Origin: ZAX-1 sp046533095
GTDB lineage: Bacteria > Bacillota > Clostridia > Lachnospirales > Lachnospiraceae
NCBI GenBank assembly: GCA_046533095.1
Contig: JAJQRA010000004.1
Coordinates: 1-64,000 of the forward strand
Direction: 5' to 3'
Length of the DNA stretch: 64,000 nucleotides
Shown here: in pieces, positions 7,416-15,969 of the stretch
Layout: each line of letters opens with the position of its first letter
Position numbering within the stretch: the first letter of the stretch is position 1
Program-made: the position numbers and the translations under genes
Notes under the pieces: generated by a model
The model's database searches: none
The model's input: the letters and a program-made list of their open reading frames with translations, nothing else
What the model was told of the DNA's origin: nothing

Positions 7416-8759
7416 TTATGGTTCCAGTCTGCTTAAATCTCTTGGGAACAAAGTTGTTTCCCGCACGTTTTCTTCTCCTAGCAGCCTCATTGTCAACCGT
7501 TCCAGTCCAATCCCTAATCCACCATGAGGGGGCATTCCACATTGGAATGCAGTTAAATAATCCTCCATTCCCTCTTGGGTCATACCGCGTTCCTGCATCT
7601 TGTTTACAAGCGTCCCATGGTCGTGGATTCTTTGCCCACCTGTTGTGATTTCAATTCCACGAAACAGCAAGTCAAAGCTTAGGCTGACCGTAGGATCTTT
7701 GGGATCGTCCATCGCATAGAAGGGTCGTTTTTTACTCGGATAATGTGTAATGAAAACAAAATCAGCATCATATTCTTCTTTAAAGTATCGGCTAATCAAG
7801 ACTTCTTCTTCCGGCTCTAAATCATACGGATTTTTGATTGTATGGTTGTATTTGGCCGCCACCAATTCTTTTGCTTCTTTAAAAGGTACCGTTGGTATTT
7901 GATCCGTTTTTGGAAGTTCTACCCCTAATATTTTTAATTCCTTGCTATATGTTTTTTCTAAAAGCGTCATGGTATATTGTAAAAATCCTGTTTCCATTGC
8001 CATAATATCGTGAAAGCTTTCGATGTAGCCCATCTCAAAATCAAGGCTTGTATATTCATTTAAATGGCGTTTGGTATTATGCTTCTCTGCACGAAAAACA
8101 GGTGCCGTTTCAAAAACACGGTCGTATACGCCTACCATCATCTGCTTATAAAACTGCGGGCTCTGCACCAGAATTGCAGGCTTATGGAAATAGTCCAGCT
8201 TAAATATATTAGAACCGCCCTCTGCCGCCTTTGCGCCTATTTTAGGGGTATGGATTTCCGTAAAGCCCTGCTCATAGAGAAAATCCCGGAATCCACGCAC
8301 AAGCCCCTCTTGGATTTTAAATTTGGCACGTTCCTTGATGTTGCGAAGTGCGATGGGACGGTTATTTAATTTTGCCTCTAAGGATGTCTTCATATTCCAT
8401 TTTGAAATAGGCAAGGGTAATGTCTTTGACGGCTCCGATAAAATTTTAACGCTTTTTAAATGCAGTTCCACGCCATTCGGAGCGCGTTCTTCTAGGGAAA
8501 CTTTCCCCTCTACCTCTACCGTAGCAGCCTCTTTTAATTGTTTGAAATCAATGCCGCTCGTATCTTCAATGACGCATTGAAGCAATCCCTCCCGTTTCCT
8601 TAATACTACGAAAGATATCTCGCCCATACGGCGAATGTTATGGACTGCCCCTGCTACCCATACGGTTTTTCCCTCATAGTTTCCATTTACAATTTCACTG
8701 ATTTCTAAGCGACAATCACTGCTTGGTTTTCCTTTTATTACACCTTCTATAAATTTCAT
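7416..8759 (-). CDS. aspS: Aspartyl-tRNA synthetase, archaeal/non-discriminating type
   Basis: 447 residues from the ATG at 8757-8759, which has a perfectly spaced AAAGGAG. An upstream in-frame ATG has no such site. An N-terminal OB-fold anticodon domain (WVAGAVHNIRRMG... VEVEGKVSLEERAPNGVELHLKSVKIL) is followed by a class II core with VFRAEKHNTKRHLNE (motif 2) and GGLGIGLERLTMRLLG (motif 3). The length and motifs match the archaeal-type AspRS2 rather than the ~590-residue bacterial AspRS with its GAD insert. Such enzymes often charge both tRNA(Asp) and tRNA(Asn). Linkage to gatCAB strongly suggests it makes Asp-tRNA(Asn) for amidation. AsnRS is the nearest alternative but would not normally sit with gatCAB. 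Confidence 0.88.
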   Translation of the reverse strand: MKFIEGVIKGKPSSDCRLEISEIVNGNYEGKTVWVAGAVHNIRRMGEISFVVLRKREGLLQCVIEDTSGIDFKQLKEAATVEVEGKVSLEERAPNGVELHLKSVKILSEPSKTLPLPISKWNMKTSLEAKLNNRPIALRNIKERAKFKIQEGLVRGFRDFLYEQGFTEIHTPKIGAKAAEGGSNIFKLDYFHKPAILVQSPQFYKQMMVGVYDRVFETAPVFRAEKHNTKRHLNEYTSLDFEMGYIESFHDIMAMETGFLQYTMTLLEKTYSKELKILGVELPKTDQIPTVPFKEAKELVAAKYNHTIKNPYDLEPEEEVLISRYFKEEYDADFVFITHYPSKKRPFYAMDDPKDPTVSLSFDLLFRGIEITTGGQRIHDHGTLVNKMQERGMTQEGMEDYLTAFQCGMPPHGGLGIGLERLTMRLLGEENVRETTLFPRDLSRLEP

Positions 8760-8820
8760 ATTTAACTCCTTTCCATTTTTAAAAATAAACGAATCACAAG
8801 CCACATTTTATTCCTATAAT

Positions 8821-8853
8821 AAAAAAAGCCAGAATGCTTGCTAAACATTCCGG
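8821..8853 (-). terminator. T-box-associated intrinsic terminator
   Basis: Minus-strand stem CCGGAATG (8846-8853) pairs with CATTCTGG (8829-8836; one GU pair) across a short loop and is followed by seven U. It lies 61 bases upstream of the aspS start and is the switchable element of the T-box. Confidence 0.85.
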
Positions 8854-9132
8854 GGCGGGATTTTACATATGATTCCCGCGGTACCACCCGCATTGAAAAC
8901 ATATATTATACCATATTGTTTTCCACTCAATATGCTTAACGCGCATAAACGTACTGATCTACTCGTAACATGTTCAACCAGTCTGCTCTAGAGTGTTCCC
9001 ATTTCGCTTCTCTTTCGAACAGCACTCTCAGTCAATGGTGCCATATTCCTGTCGATGCCTAAAGCTAAGGGTCTCTTTCATCGCTTTTCCATTTCGTTCG
9101 TTGTATGATCTCTGCCATGTTTTCTTTTACTC
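8821..9132 (-). promoter_or_regulatory. T-box leader controlling aspS-gatCAB
   Basis: The minus-strand RNA contains the T-box sequence GGGTGGTACCGCGG (8876-8889), followed by a terminator hairpin CCGGAATG...CATTCTGG with a run of seven U (8821-8853). Upstream is a long Stem I region with a GCTGTTCG-type apical segment. A candidate specifier region, TTGAACATG at 8970-8978, lies shortly before a GAGTAG motif. It contains overlapping GAA (8973-8975) and AAC (8972-8974) codons. Known biology: uncharged tRNA pairs with the specifier and its 3' end stabilises the antiterminator. The transamidation-operon T-box of Clostridium acetobutylicum has an overlapping Glu/Asn specifier. The exact Stem I fold was not computed. 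Confidence 0.88.
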
Positions 9133-9138
9133 TGGTCA

Positions 9139-9167
9139 ATATTAGCATATTTTATGTTCTTTTACAA
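9139..9167 (-). promoter_or_regulatory. Promoter of the aspS-gatCAB operon
   Basis: -35 TTGTAA (9162-9167), 17-bp spacer, extended -10 TGCTAATAT with hexamer 9139-9144. Predicted start near 9132, just upstream of the T-box leader. The remaining stretch to 9301 is AT-rich and holds nothing recognisable. Confidence 0.6.
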
Positions 9168-9301
9168 GAAAAATTTAAGGGCATTAAAAAAATTAGAAAT
9201 TCAAGCTATCAATGCAATGGCTTGATTCCATTTTCCCTTGCTGCTTCCTTGCTTACGGTTTCCTTGCTTACTCTCATTCGTTCCTTTGCATTTCAAATTC
9301 C

Positions 9302-10063
9302 CTACGCTTCAAATCTAGACAAAAACCCTTGCGTCCTTATATTCTGTGGATGGTTGATGACCTGATTTGGTGTGCCTTGCTCCACAATGACGCCACCGTC
9401 CATAAAGATAATGTGGTCTGCAACATCCCTTGCAAAATTCATTTCATGCGTTACGATCACCATCGTCATTTTTTCCTGTGCCAGCTCCTTTATAATCTTT
9501 AGCACTTCACCGGTAAGTTCTGGATCTAGTGCAGAAGTCGGCTCATCAAAAAACAGCACTTTTGGATGCAATGCTAATGCCCTTGCAATGGAAACCCTTT
9601 GCTGCTGCCCGCCAGACAATTCGCATGGATAGGCATTTTCTTTTTCAGATAACCCCATTTTCTGCAATAAATCACGGCCAATCGACAACGCCTCCTTTTT
9701 GTCCATTCTTAGGACATGAATCAGAGGGTCGGTGATATTTTTTATCACAGAATAGTGCGGAAACAAATTAAAATTCTGAAAAACTAATCCAAAATAACCA
9801 CGGATCCTCTTTAAATCTGCTCCCGAAGCATAACATGGCTTTTGACCGTCCTTCGCCTCTACCAGTGTTTCACCCATATAAGAAATCGTCCCGGCATCCA
9901 CTTTTTCAAGCATTACTGCACAGCGAAGCAACGTTGATTTACCGGAACCCGATGGCCCGATAATTGCAACAACCTGACCTTCCAGCACATCCAAAGAAAT
10001 ATCTGTAATCACTTCCAACTGATCAAATTTTTTTCTTAGATTTACAATTTCTAGAAATTTCAT
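9302..10063 (-). CDS. Amino-acid ABC transporter, ATP-binding protein
   Basis: 253 residues, cytoplasmic ATPase of a polar amino-acid uptake system (GlnQ/HisP/TcyC group). Walker A GPSGSGKST near residue 36, signature LSGGQQQRVSIARALA near 146, Walker B KVLFFDEPTSALD near 170, switch His in VTHEMNFARDVADHI near 206. It follows its permease (10310-10960) and binding protein (11015-11914), giving a complete three-gene transporter. The 246-base gap to the permease is filled by a 70-bp tandem repeat. The ATG at 10061-10063 has AGAGGTGG as ribosome-binding site, and that site is part of the duplicated unit. Substrate cannot be assigned. Confidence 0.93.
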   Translation of the reverse strand: MKFLEIVNLRKKFDQLEVITDISLDVLEGQVVAIIGPSGSGKSTLLRCAVMLEKVDAGTISYMGETLVEAKDGQKPCYASGADLKRIRGYFGLVFQNFNLFPHYSVIKNITDPLIHVLRMDKKEALSIGRDLLQKMGLSEKENAYPCELSGGQQQRVSIARALALHPKVLFFDEPTSALDPELTGEVLKIIKELAQEKMTMVIVTHEMNFARDVADHIIFMDGGVIVEQGTPNQVINHPQNIRTQGFLSRFEA

Positions 10064-10070
10064 TTATCTA

Positions 10071-10244
10071 CCACCTCTTAGGAGATCCATACCTCTCTTT
10101 TAAAACCTACCACGCCCCATCGTTTCCGTTATCGCGCGCGCCACCTCTTAGGAGATCCATACCTCTCTTTTAAAACCTACCACGCCCCATCGTTTCCGTT
10201 ATCGCGCCCCCACCTCTTATGGAGATCCATACCTCTCTTTTAAA
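10071..10244. repeat. 70-bp tandem repeat, about 2.5 copies, between permease and ATPase genes
   Basis: Copies at 10071-10140 and 10141-10210 are nearly identical, with a partial third to about 10244. Each unit carries, on the minus strand, AAGAGGTGG. This is the ribosome-binding site used by the downstream ATPase gene, so the array multiplies the SD sequence. GCGCGCG runs at the unit boundary differ slightly. Confidence 0.92.
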
Positions 10245-10309
10245 CCATAGGATAACGATTCAAGAGGTGCACAAAATCGTCACGATTTATGTACACAAGA
10301 TGTTATTTT

Positions 10310-10960
10310 TTATTTATAATACTCCATTTTCTTCTCCATATACTCCAATAGGACAGCAACCGCCAAATTGAAAATATAATAGAATACCCCTGCGATTATA
10401 AATGGCATCATTGATGTCTGGCTAGATGCAATTGCTTTTGCAGCGGTAAACATTTCCGCCACAGAAATTACAAATGCCAACGAAGTGTCTTTCACCAATG
10501 TGATTACTTCATTTGTAATCGAAGGGAGAATCCGTTTTACGACTTGAGGTAAAATGATTTTAAAAAAGGTCTGTAGCTTATGATAGCCCACTAAATTTGC
10601 GGCCTCATATTGCCCGGAGGGAATCGAGTGGATTCCACCCCGGTAGATTTCCGCAAAATAGGCGGCATAGTTCATTGTAAATCCAATAATGACTGCAATA
10701 AACCTTTTATCATTATTCAGCGGAAAGTGAAACAGATAGTATGGAGCAAACCAGACAACCATAAGCTGCAGCATAAGGGGCGTTCCCCGCATCACGGAAA
10801 TGTAAATCCTTACCAAGTTTTTCAGCACCACATTTTCTGACATTCTTCCAAATGCAACAATCAATCCAAGCGGCATGGAAAACAGCAAGGTAAATACAAA
10901 AATCTGTATGCTAATGAGCATCCCTGCCCCTAATGACTTCAGCATAAATAAAAATGACAT
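10310..10960 (-). CDS. Amino-acid ABC transporter, permease
   Basis: 216 residues with about five membrane helices. The N-terminal LGAGMLISIQIFVFTLLFSMPLGLIVAFGR and the EAA loop (EAANLVGYHKLQTFFKIILPQVVKRILPS, about residues 118-147) identify a HisM/GlnP-type inner-membrane component. SD AAGGAGCG is upstream of the ATG. It forms the channel with the ATPase downstream and receives substrate from the lipoprotein upstream (54-base gap). Confidence 0.93.
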   Translation of the reverse strand: MSFLFMLKSLGAGMLISIQIFVFTLLFSMPLGLIVAFGRMSENVVLKNLVRIYISVMRGTPLMLQLMVVWFAPYYLFHFPLNNDKRFIAVIIGFTMNYAAYFAEIYRGGIHSIPSGQYEAANLVGYHKLQTFFKIILPQVVKRILPSITNEVITLVKDTSLAFVISVAEMFTAAKAIASSQTSMMPFIIAGVFYYIFNLAVAVLLEYMEKKMEYYK

Positions 10961-11014
10961 ATGTGCTCACGCTCCTTACCACGAAATGTCTTGGTATATT
11001 TGCCCACTAAGTGT

Positions 11015-11914
11015 TCAATGTATCGTCGTTACATCTTGTCCAAACCATTCTCCGGAAATTTTTGCCAATGTGCCATCTGCTGCCATTTCCTTTAATGCAC
11101 CCTCTATTTTATCCTTTAATTCCGTATTTCCTTTAAAAAACCCTACCGCATATTCCTCTGCCGCAAGCTTTTCTTCTAAAACGCTAAACGCGCCTCCCCG
11201 TTTTTCAATCTGATAGTTTGCAACAATACTGTCCATTGCAACAGCATCTACGGCGCCTGCCTCTAAATCCATCAATGCAGTATTATAGTCTGCAGTCCTT
11301 TGATAGGTGCCAAACGTTTCCACAAGATCTGCCCGATCCTCTAATGCCGCTTCCGCACTAGAATCGCTCTGTACGGTCACGACCTTGCCTGCTAAACCAG
11401 CTAAATCGACGATCCCAGAATTTTCCTTTACAACAAAAACCTGTTCATTTGCCATGTAGGGAGTTGTCCATGTATAGTCGTCTTCCCGTCCATTGATGGT
11501 AAATCCATTCCAAATACAGTCAATGCTTTTTGTCTCTAACTCCATGTCTTTTGAGTCCCATGCAATTGGCTGAAGCTTTAGTTCATAATTTATTCTTGCA
11601 GCGGCCTCGCCTGCCAAATCCAAATCGAATCCCGTAAATTCCCCATCATCTCCCACAAATCCCATCGGTGGAAAATCTTGGTCAAACCCTACGGTCAATG
11701 TACCTTCGTATTCCTTATTTGGCGCTTCAGCTACTTCGCCACTTTCCTCATTTGATGGAGCATCTACGGTATCGGCTCCCTCGTCTGCTACATCCGCTCC
11801 TTCATCCGCCACATTCGCCGTTTCATTTGATGGGGTTTCTTTCTCGCTGCCACATGCTGTTGCCGTCAATGCAAAAGCAACGGCTAACACCATCACGATT
11901 AAATTTTTTTTCAT
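11015..11914 (-). CDS. Amino-acid ABC transporter, substrate-binding lipoprotein
   Basis: 299 residues from the ATG at 11912-11914 (SD AGAGGG). A lipoprotein signal, MKKNLIVMVLAVAFALTATAC, has the lipobox Cys near residue 21. A 50-residue acidic linker contains near-repeats of VADEGAD. A family-3 solute-binding domain follows: LTVGFDQDFPPMGFVGDDGEFTGFDLDLA, IDCIWNGFTINGRED, the C-terminal lobe, and an end at ISGEWFGQDVT. It should sit outside the membrane and deliver a polar amino acid to the permease. The linker carries 21-bp-periodic repeats around 11772-11815, part of the window-wide repeat expansion. Confidence 0.92.
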   Translation of the reverse strand: MKKNLIVMVLAVAFALTATACGSEKETPSNETANVADEGADVADEGADTVDAPSNEESGEVAEAPNKEYEGTLTVGFDQDFPPMGFVGDDGEFTGFDLDLAGEAAARINYELKLQPIAWDSKDMELETKSIDCIWNGFTINGREDDYTWTTPYMANEQVFVVKENSGIVDLAGLAGKVVTVQSDSSAEAALEDRADLVETFGTYQRTADYNTALMDLEAGAVDAVAMDSIVANYQIEKRGGAFSVLEEKLAAEEYAVGFFKGNTELKDKIEGALKEMAADGTLAKISGEWFGQDVTTIH

Positions 11915-11935
11915 AATTTCCCTCTTTCCCTGCAC

Positions 11936-12144
11936 ATCTTTTTGTGCATATTAAATTTATGCAGATGCAACACTGCCCATCGCTATTTGCCTCCCTAGAT
12001 ACACGAAATAGCTGCCACTGCCACCACCTACTCTGTTATAGTACCACATTAGTTGATTGAAGTAAATAATTTTGTAGCGATGCGACAACTTCTGGCAAGG
12101 GGTGTGTTATCGCCTCCCCTATAGCCACCGTCTGTGGCCAGTAT
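11936..12144. other. Intergenic region upstream of the ABC transporter operon
   Basis: No gene seen. It should contain the transporter promoter, but no convincing -35/-10 pair was found. A copy of the 20-bp sequence at 12121-12140 matches 12181-12200, the latter inside the transposase remnant. The duplicated segment encodes the TDGGYG motif, so a small tandem duplication (60-bp offset) has occurred here. Confidence 0.5.
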
Positions 12145-12429
12145 CTACGCTCTAAATTTTATTGTAGTGTGGATGTTCCCATAGCCACCGTCTGTGGCCA
12201 ATATGATTGCTTCTTCGGGTTTTTCCATTTTGGATATACTATCTTGAAGAAACTGTCTGTCGCTACAAATATTCTCCTCATACTGGTAGCCAGTGACGAA
12301 TGATTTCTTTATGCCCTCGCTCATTTCAGGCATTTGGGTTGTGATTTTGAAATGGGAGAAGTATTTATTCCGAATAAAAAAATTACAGATAAATAGACCA
12401 ATGTCAGCAAGGGAGCCGAAATGCCTTCT
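12145..12429 (-). pseudogene. DDE-type transposase remnant
   Basis: An open frame of about 95 codons with no start codon at its head. It encodes LADIGLFICNFFIRNKYFSHFKITTQMPEMSEG... and ends AIILATDGGYGNIHTTIKFRA. The ATDGGYG segment resembles the catalytic Asp neighbourhood of several DDE transposases (TDGGYG/TDGAY), and the upstream helix resembles their N-terminal part, but the family could not be fixed. Without start, flanks or inverted repeats it is a decayed insertion-sequence fragment. It lies beside accessory genes (12.5-15.6 kb). Confidence 0.4.
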
Positions 12430-12522
12430 TCATTGCAACATGAAATCCTATATGGGACTGTAGAATCTCATAGGGTACCATAATGGGCAAGATATTTCAA
12501 GATGTTTTTCTTGAAAAAATCC

Positions 12523-12550
12523 TTGTGAATCCAATAAACTATGCTATACT
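12523..12550 (+). promoter_or_regulatory. Promoter of the AAA-ATPase gene
   Basis: -35 TTGTGA (12523-12528), 16-bp spacer, extended -10 TGCTATACT with hexamer 12545-12550, about 80 bases before the chosen start. Confidence 0.5.
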
Positions 12551-12630
12551 TCTATATAATAGGCAAAGGCCATTATCGCATACCAGCGGAAAAGCCTGTC
12601 GTCATGTATTCGGGAAAGGTCGTGGCACCC

Positions 12631-14199
12631 ATGAAGAGATTTAACGTTACGGGATTGTGCATCCCAAATAGACATTATATGGTTGATACAAGCGAAAAGT
12701 TGGAAAAGATAAAGCTACTCGTTGACGCTGGCTTCTATTTTACGATAAACAGAGCAAGGCAGTATGGGAAAACAACAATGCTAAACCTTCTAGAGCAGCA
12801 GCTTGCAGACAAGTACATTGTGGTTTCGCTCAGTTTTGAGGGGGTTGGCCCTGAGGCGTTTGAATCCGCGCAAAGCTTTTGTGGCATGTTCATGCGCAAA
12901 AGCCAAGAGGCTCTCGAATTTGACCCTATCCATGGCGCCTACGCTGCAAAGTGGGTAGATAAAGCGGTTGCAACATTCGAGGGGCTTGGAAAACATATCG
13001 CGTCGTTATGCAAAAACAGCAAAATCATACTGCTGATAGATGAGGTCGACAAAGCCAGTAATAATCAAGTTTTCTTGGAATTCCTTGGAATGCTAAGGGA
13101 GCGGTACCTTGCACGCGAGCGGGGCAAAGCCTTTACTTACCACAGCGTGGTCTTAGCGGGAGTAAACGACATAAAGACCATCAAGTTAAAGCTTGTCGGC
13201 CAAGGGATGTATACGATTAGCCCGGGCGAAGGAAGCCATAACTCGCCATGGAATATCGCCGTAAAATTTGATGTTGACATGTCCTTTCACCCAAATGAAA
13301 TTGCGACCATACTTTTGCAGTATGAGGGCAACCACCACATCGGTATGGATATCCCCCTTATTGCGCAGGAAATTTACGGCTACACAAGCGGCTATCCTTT
13401 TTTAGTGTCAAGAATTTGCCAGGCAATTGATGAGGAACTGGATGCCGACTGGACTCTTAGGGGAGTGCAGTCAGCAGTAAAAATCATTTTAAGGGAAACG
13501 AACACTTTATTTTCCGATATGATCAAAAACTTAGAGAACAGCCACGAACTCTACGATTTCATCTACAATATCATTATCGTTGGCCGGCACTATGACTATA
13601 ATGCCTACAACCCATTAATATCGCTTGGAACCGTCTATGGTATTGTAAAAGCCACGGATCGGGGCGTACAGATTGCAAATACGGTTTTTTCGGTTTTCCT
13701 TACGAATTATTTTATTTCAAAAAACGATACCGGCTCTGCCCCTACGCAAGATTTGGATTCGCTGCAGCATGCCATCATCCAGAACGGCAGGTTCGACATG
13801 GCGTTGTGCTTGACGAAATTTGCGGAACACTACGAAAATATTTTCCATCGGGAAGATTTGGCGTTTTTAGAGCGGCATGGCCGTCTACTGTTCCTCACCT
13901 ACCTAAAGCCTTTGATTAACGGGCAGGGGTTCTACCACATCGAAAGCCAGCTGACCGGTCTGCGACGGATGGATATCGTTGTGGACTTTATGAAGGACCA
14001 GTTTATTTTGGAGTTGAAGATTTGGCATAGGGAGGTCAAGCACGAACAGGCTTACGAACAGCTGTCGGCTTACCTTGACAGCAGGCATGCAGCTGTCGGC
14101 TATCTTGTTACCTTTGATTTTCGCAAGGACAAGAACAGGCAGCCGAAAGCTGCATGGATGGAATTTTTTGGAAAGCGGATATTTGACGTGATCGTCTAA
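12631..14199 (+). CDS. Predicted AAA-ATPase with C-terminal PD-(D/E)XK nuclease-like domain
   Basis: 522 residues from the ATG at 12631, where family homology begins (MKRFNVTGLCIPNRHYMVD). Upstream in-frame ATGs at 12541 and 12604 lack homology. The N-terminal ATPase region has RARQYGKTTMLNLL (modified P-loop, near residues 38-50) and KIILLIDEVDKAS (Walker B). The C-terminal region, QLTGLRRMDIVVDFMKDQFILELKIWH (Asp... ELK), has the PD-(D/E)XK core. This two-domain family occurs in many copies in gut Clostridia and Bacteroidetes. Its biochemical role is not established, and links to mobile DNA or defence have been suggested. It is on the opposite strand from its neighbours and next to a transposase remnant, consistent with acquisition. 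Confidence 0.85.
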   Translation: MKRFNVTGLCIPNRHYMVDTSEKLEKIKLLVDAGFYFTINRARQYGKTTMLNLLEQQLADKYIVVSLSFEGVGPEAFESAQSFCGMFMRKSQEALEFDPIHGAYAAKWVDKAVATFEGLGKHIASLCKNSKIILLIDEVDKASNNQVFLEFLGMLRERYLARERGKAFTYHSVVLAGVNDIKTIKLKLVGQGMYTISPGEGSHNSPWNIAVKFDVDMSFHPNEIATILLQYEGNHHIGMDIPLIAQEIYGYTSGYPFLVSRICQAIDEELDADWTLRGVQSAVKIILRETNTLFSDMIKNLENSHELYDFIYNIIIVGRHYDYNAYNPLISLGTVYGIVKATDRGVQIANTVFSVFLTNYFISKNDTGSAPTQDLDSLQHAIIQNGRFDMALCLTKFAEHYENIFHREDLAFLERHGRLLFLTYLKPLINGQGFYHIESQLTGLRRMDIVVDFMKDQFILELKIWHREVKHEQAYEQLSAYLDSRHAAVGYLVTFDFRKDKNRQPKAAWMEFFGKRIFDVIV

Positions 14200-14205
14200 T
14201 TGCAA

Positions 14206-14248
14206 AAAGACTGCCGGAGCATGGGTGGTGCCCTGCTTGGCAGTCTTT
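14206..14248. terminator. Bidirectional intrinsic terminator
   Basis: A 10-bp perfect stem AAAGACTGCC (14206-14215) / GGCAGTCTTT (14239-14248), with T-rich tails on both strands. It sits between the convergent AAA-ATPase gene and the BspA-type pseudogene and would end transcription from both sides. Confidence 0.85.
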
Positions 14249-14263
14249 CTATTCCCAATTGTT

Positions 14264-15533
14264 TTATTTTGCTATCTTGGCTGTTGTCTTTGTTGGACTC
14301 CATGCCGCATAAATTTTTGTGTTCTTTCCGTTCACTTTTGCGGTCTTGTAGGCACGCAGCCTTACATAATATACCTTACCTTTTTCCAGTTTTGAAATCG
14401 TTGTTGACGTAGTGCTGTTCTTCTTGATGGTTGCTGTTGTTGCGCTTTTTTTGAATTTCTTGTCGGTGGAGTATTGGATTTCGTAGCCGGTGGCTTTCGT
14501 GTCCTTCTTCCATTTTACCACCAGTTTCCTGCCGCTTACCGACTTTGCGCTTGCTATGGATTGTTGCTTTGGAGCGACTTTGATGGTGGCTTTTATGCTC
14601 GCAGCGTTATATTCGTTTGTAGCGGTTGCACTTATCGTTATCGTGGCGGCGCCGGTACCCTTTATCGTCACTTTGCCCTTCTTGTCCACAGCGGCAACCT
14701 TCTCGTCGGAAGTTGCGTAGACCAGCTTGCCGTTTCCTGCATTTGCTGCATTAAGGGCGAACGCCTTGTCCCCATATACCTTATTGTAGATTTTTGTAGA
14801 TGTAATATCGGAGTTTCCTTTTGCGATTGCAAATGTCCTGCTTGCGCTTCCTTGGTAGTCGCCTTTACCCGTAATGGTTACGGTTGCCGCCGTCCCTACC
14901 TTTCTATTATTCTGATAGGGCAGAGCATAATCCGTACCGTTTGTTAGGGGTTTGTTTCCATCCTTTACGGTTACGGTCGGCTGCTTTGCCGTCCCATCAT
15001 AGGTGTAGCTTGTTGGGGAAATCGTGATGGTGCATGTGGCGATGTCTACTTTGGTGGGCGTAGTATCTGTCACTACATGAAAAGGTATACCATTGGTGGT
15101 AGCATAGGTCTGGGCATAAGAGCCTGCCAATCCAGAAATAGTCAGTCTCGTGCACACAGAAAATGTATAAGGCTCTATGGACTTGACGCTTTCTGGCATC
15201 GTTATGCTTGTCAATCCCGTGCACCCGGAAAATGCAGAATTTCCTATGGACGTGACGCTTCCTGGTATCGTTACACTGGTCAATCCCTCGCATCCATAAT
15301 CTTTTGTTCTCCATCTTTTTCTCCTTTTTTTGCTTGCCCTACGCTCCATCTACATCATTTCCAGTACTTTTTAACTCTACTATAATTTATGCAAGCCTGC
15401 CCGATAAATACACTCCCTCCAGGGTAATGCCGTTTCTAAAGGCCTTGCCACCTATTGCCTATACGATTCGCGTACCAATTTTGCTCGGAATCGTTATCCT
15501 CGTTTTACTGCAGCTACACCCCCCCGTAACACT
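14264..15533 (-). pseudogene. BspA-type leucine-rich-repeat surface protein, decayed 5' part
   Basis: The intact frame 14264-15349 (361 residues) begins inside a BspA/LRR_5 repeat (GCEGLTSVTIPGSVTSIGNSAFSGC). It continues with an MBG-like Ig domain (YDGTAKQPTVTVKDG), a Big_2-like domain (KVYGDKAFALNAANAGNGKLVY) and a C-terminal fibronectin-III-like domain (SGRKLVVKWKKDTKATGYEIQYS). There is no signal peptide. Upstream DNA to about 15533 still encodes LRR signatures (ITIPSKIGTRIV, AIGGKAFRNGITLEGVYL) but with an in-frame TAG and other breaks. A run of seven C at 15519-15525 may add frame instability. The family is secreted and implicated in adhesion. This copy has lost its export signal. Confidence 0.65.
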
Positions 15534-15641
15534 TATATATGTCCCATTTAAAAGACTGGATGAATAGCCTCTGACCCGTATCCATTTACTTTAGATGCAG
15601 TCGCGAAATTAGATTGCCTATCTATTTTACCACCCCCCGAA

Positions 15642-15657
15642 GTTAGTCAATACTAAC
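15642..15657. repeat. Small palindrome GTTAGT-CAAT-ACTAAC
   Basis: A 6-bp-arm inverted repeat with a 4-base spacer in the AT-rich gap between the BspA pseudogene and rpsU. It could be an operator half-site pair. No adjacent promoter was recognised. Confidence 0.4.
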
Positions 15658-15801
15658 TCATAGATTTTGTTGTTTTTTGTTAAATTTTGGCAATTATTCA
15701 CAACTGTTTCATCGTTGATATATTCCTTTTCCCATATATTTGTGCATTTTGTTCCTATCATATAAAAGCCATGTTAGCATCTTCGTTGATGAAGTCAAAA
15801 A

Positions 15802-15852
15802 GGTGATAAGCTTATCCGAGGGAAGTTTATTGTGCCGGATAAGCTTATCACC
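15802..15852. repeat. Perfect 17-bp inverted repeat built from GATAAGCTTATC
   Basis: Arms GGTGATAAGCTTATCCG (15802-15818) and its exact complement (15836-15852) flank a 17-base loop. Each arm itself contains the 12-bp palindrome GATAAGCTTATC. No U-tract follows, so it is not an ordinary terminator. It could be a double operator, a cruciform, or a relic of a mobile-element end. The rest of 15350-15969 has no gene apart from BspA remnants. Confidence 0.85.
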
Positions 15853-15914
15853 GGGACTGCCCATGTATTGTGAAATAGCAGGCGAAATACCGCCAACAGC
15901 GTAATAAAATAAAA

Positions 15915-15955
15915 AAGCGATTGGCAACTAGCTTACCGCTAGCCTACAATCGCTT
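15915..15955 (-). terminator. Terminator of rpsU
   Basis: Minus-strand stem AAGCGATTG / CAATCGCTT with an inner stem (GCTAGCGGTAAGCTAG), followed by TTTTTATTTTA. It begins 15 bases after the rpsU stop. Confidence 0.85.
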
Positions 15956-15969
15956 CTTCTACACAATCA

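Noticed and set aside
7226..7648. Plus-strand frames across the 44-bp repeats and the aspS 3' end
   Set aside because: Antisense to aspS and built from repeats.
15709..15927. 72-codon minus-strand frame downstream of rpsU
   Set aside because: Includes the perfect inverted repeat and the rpsU terminator region, with no SD or homology.
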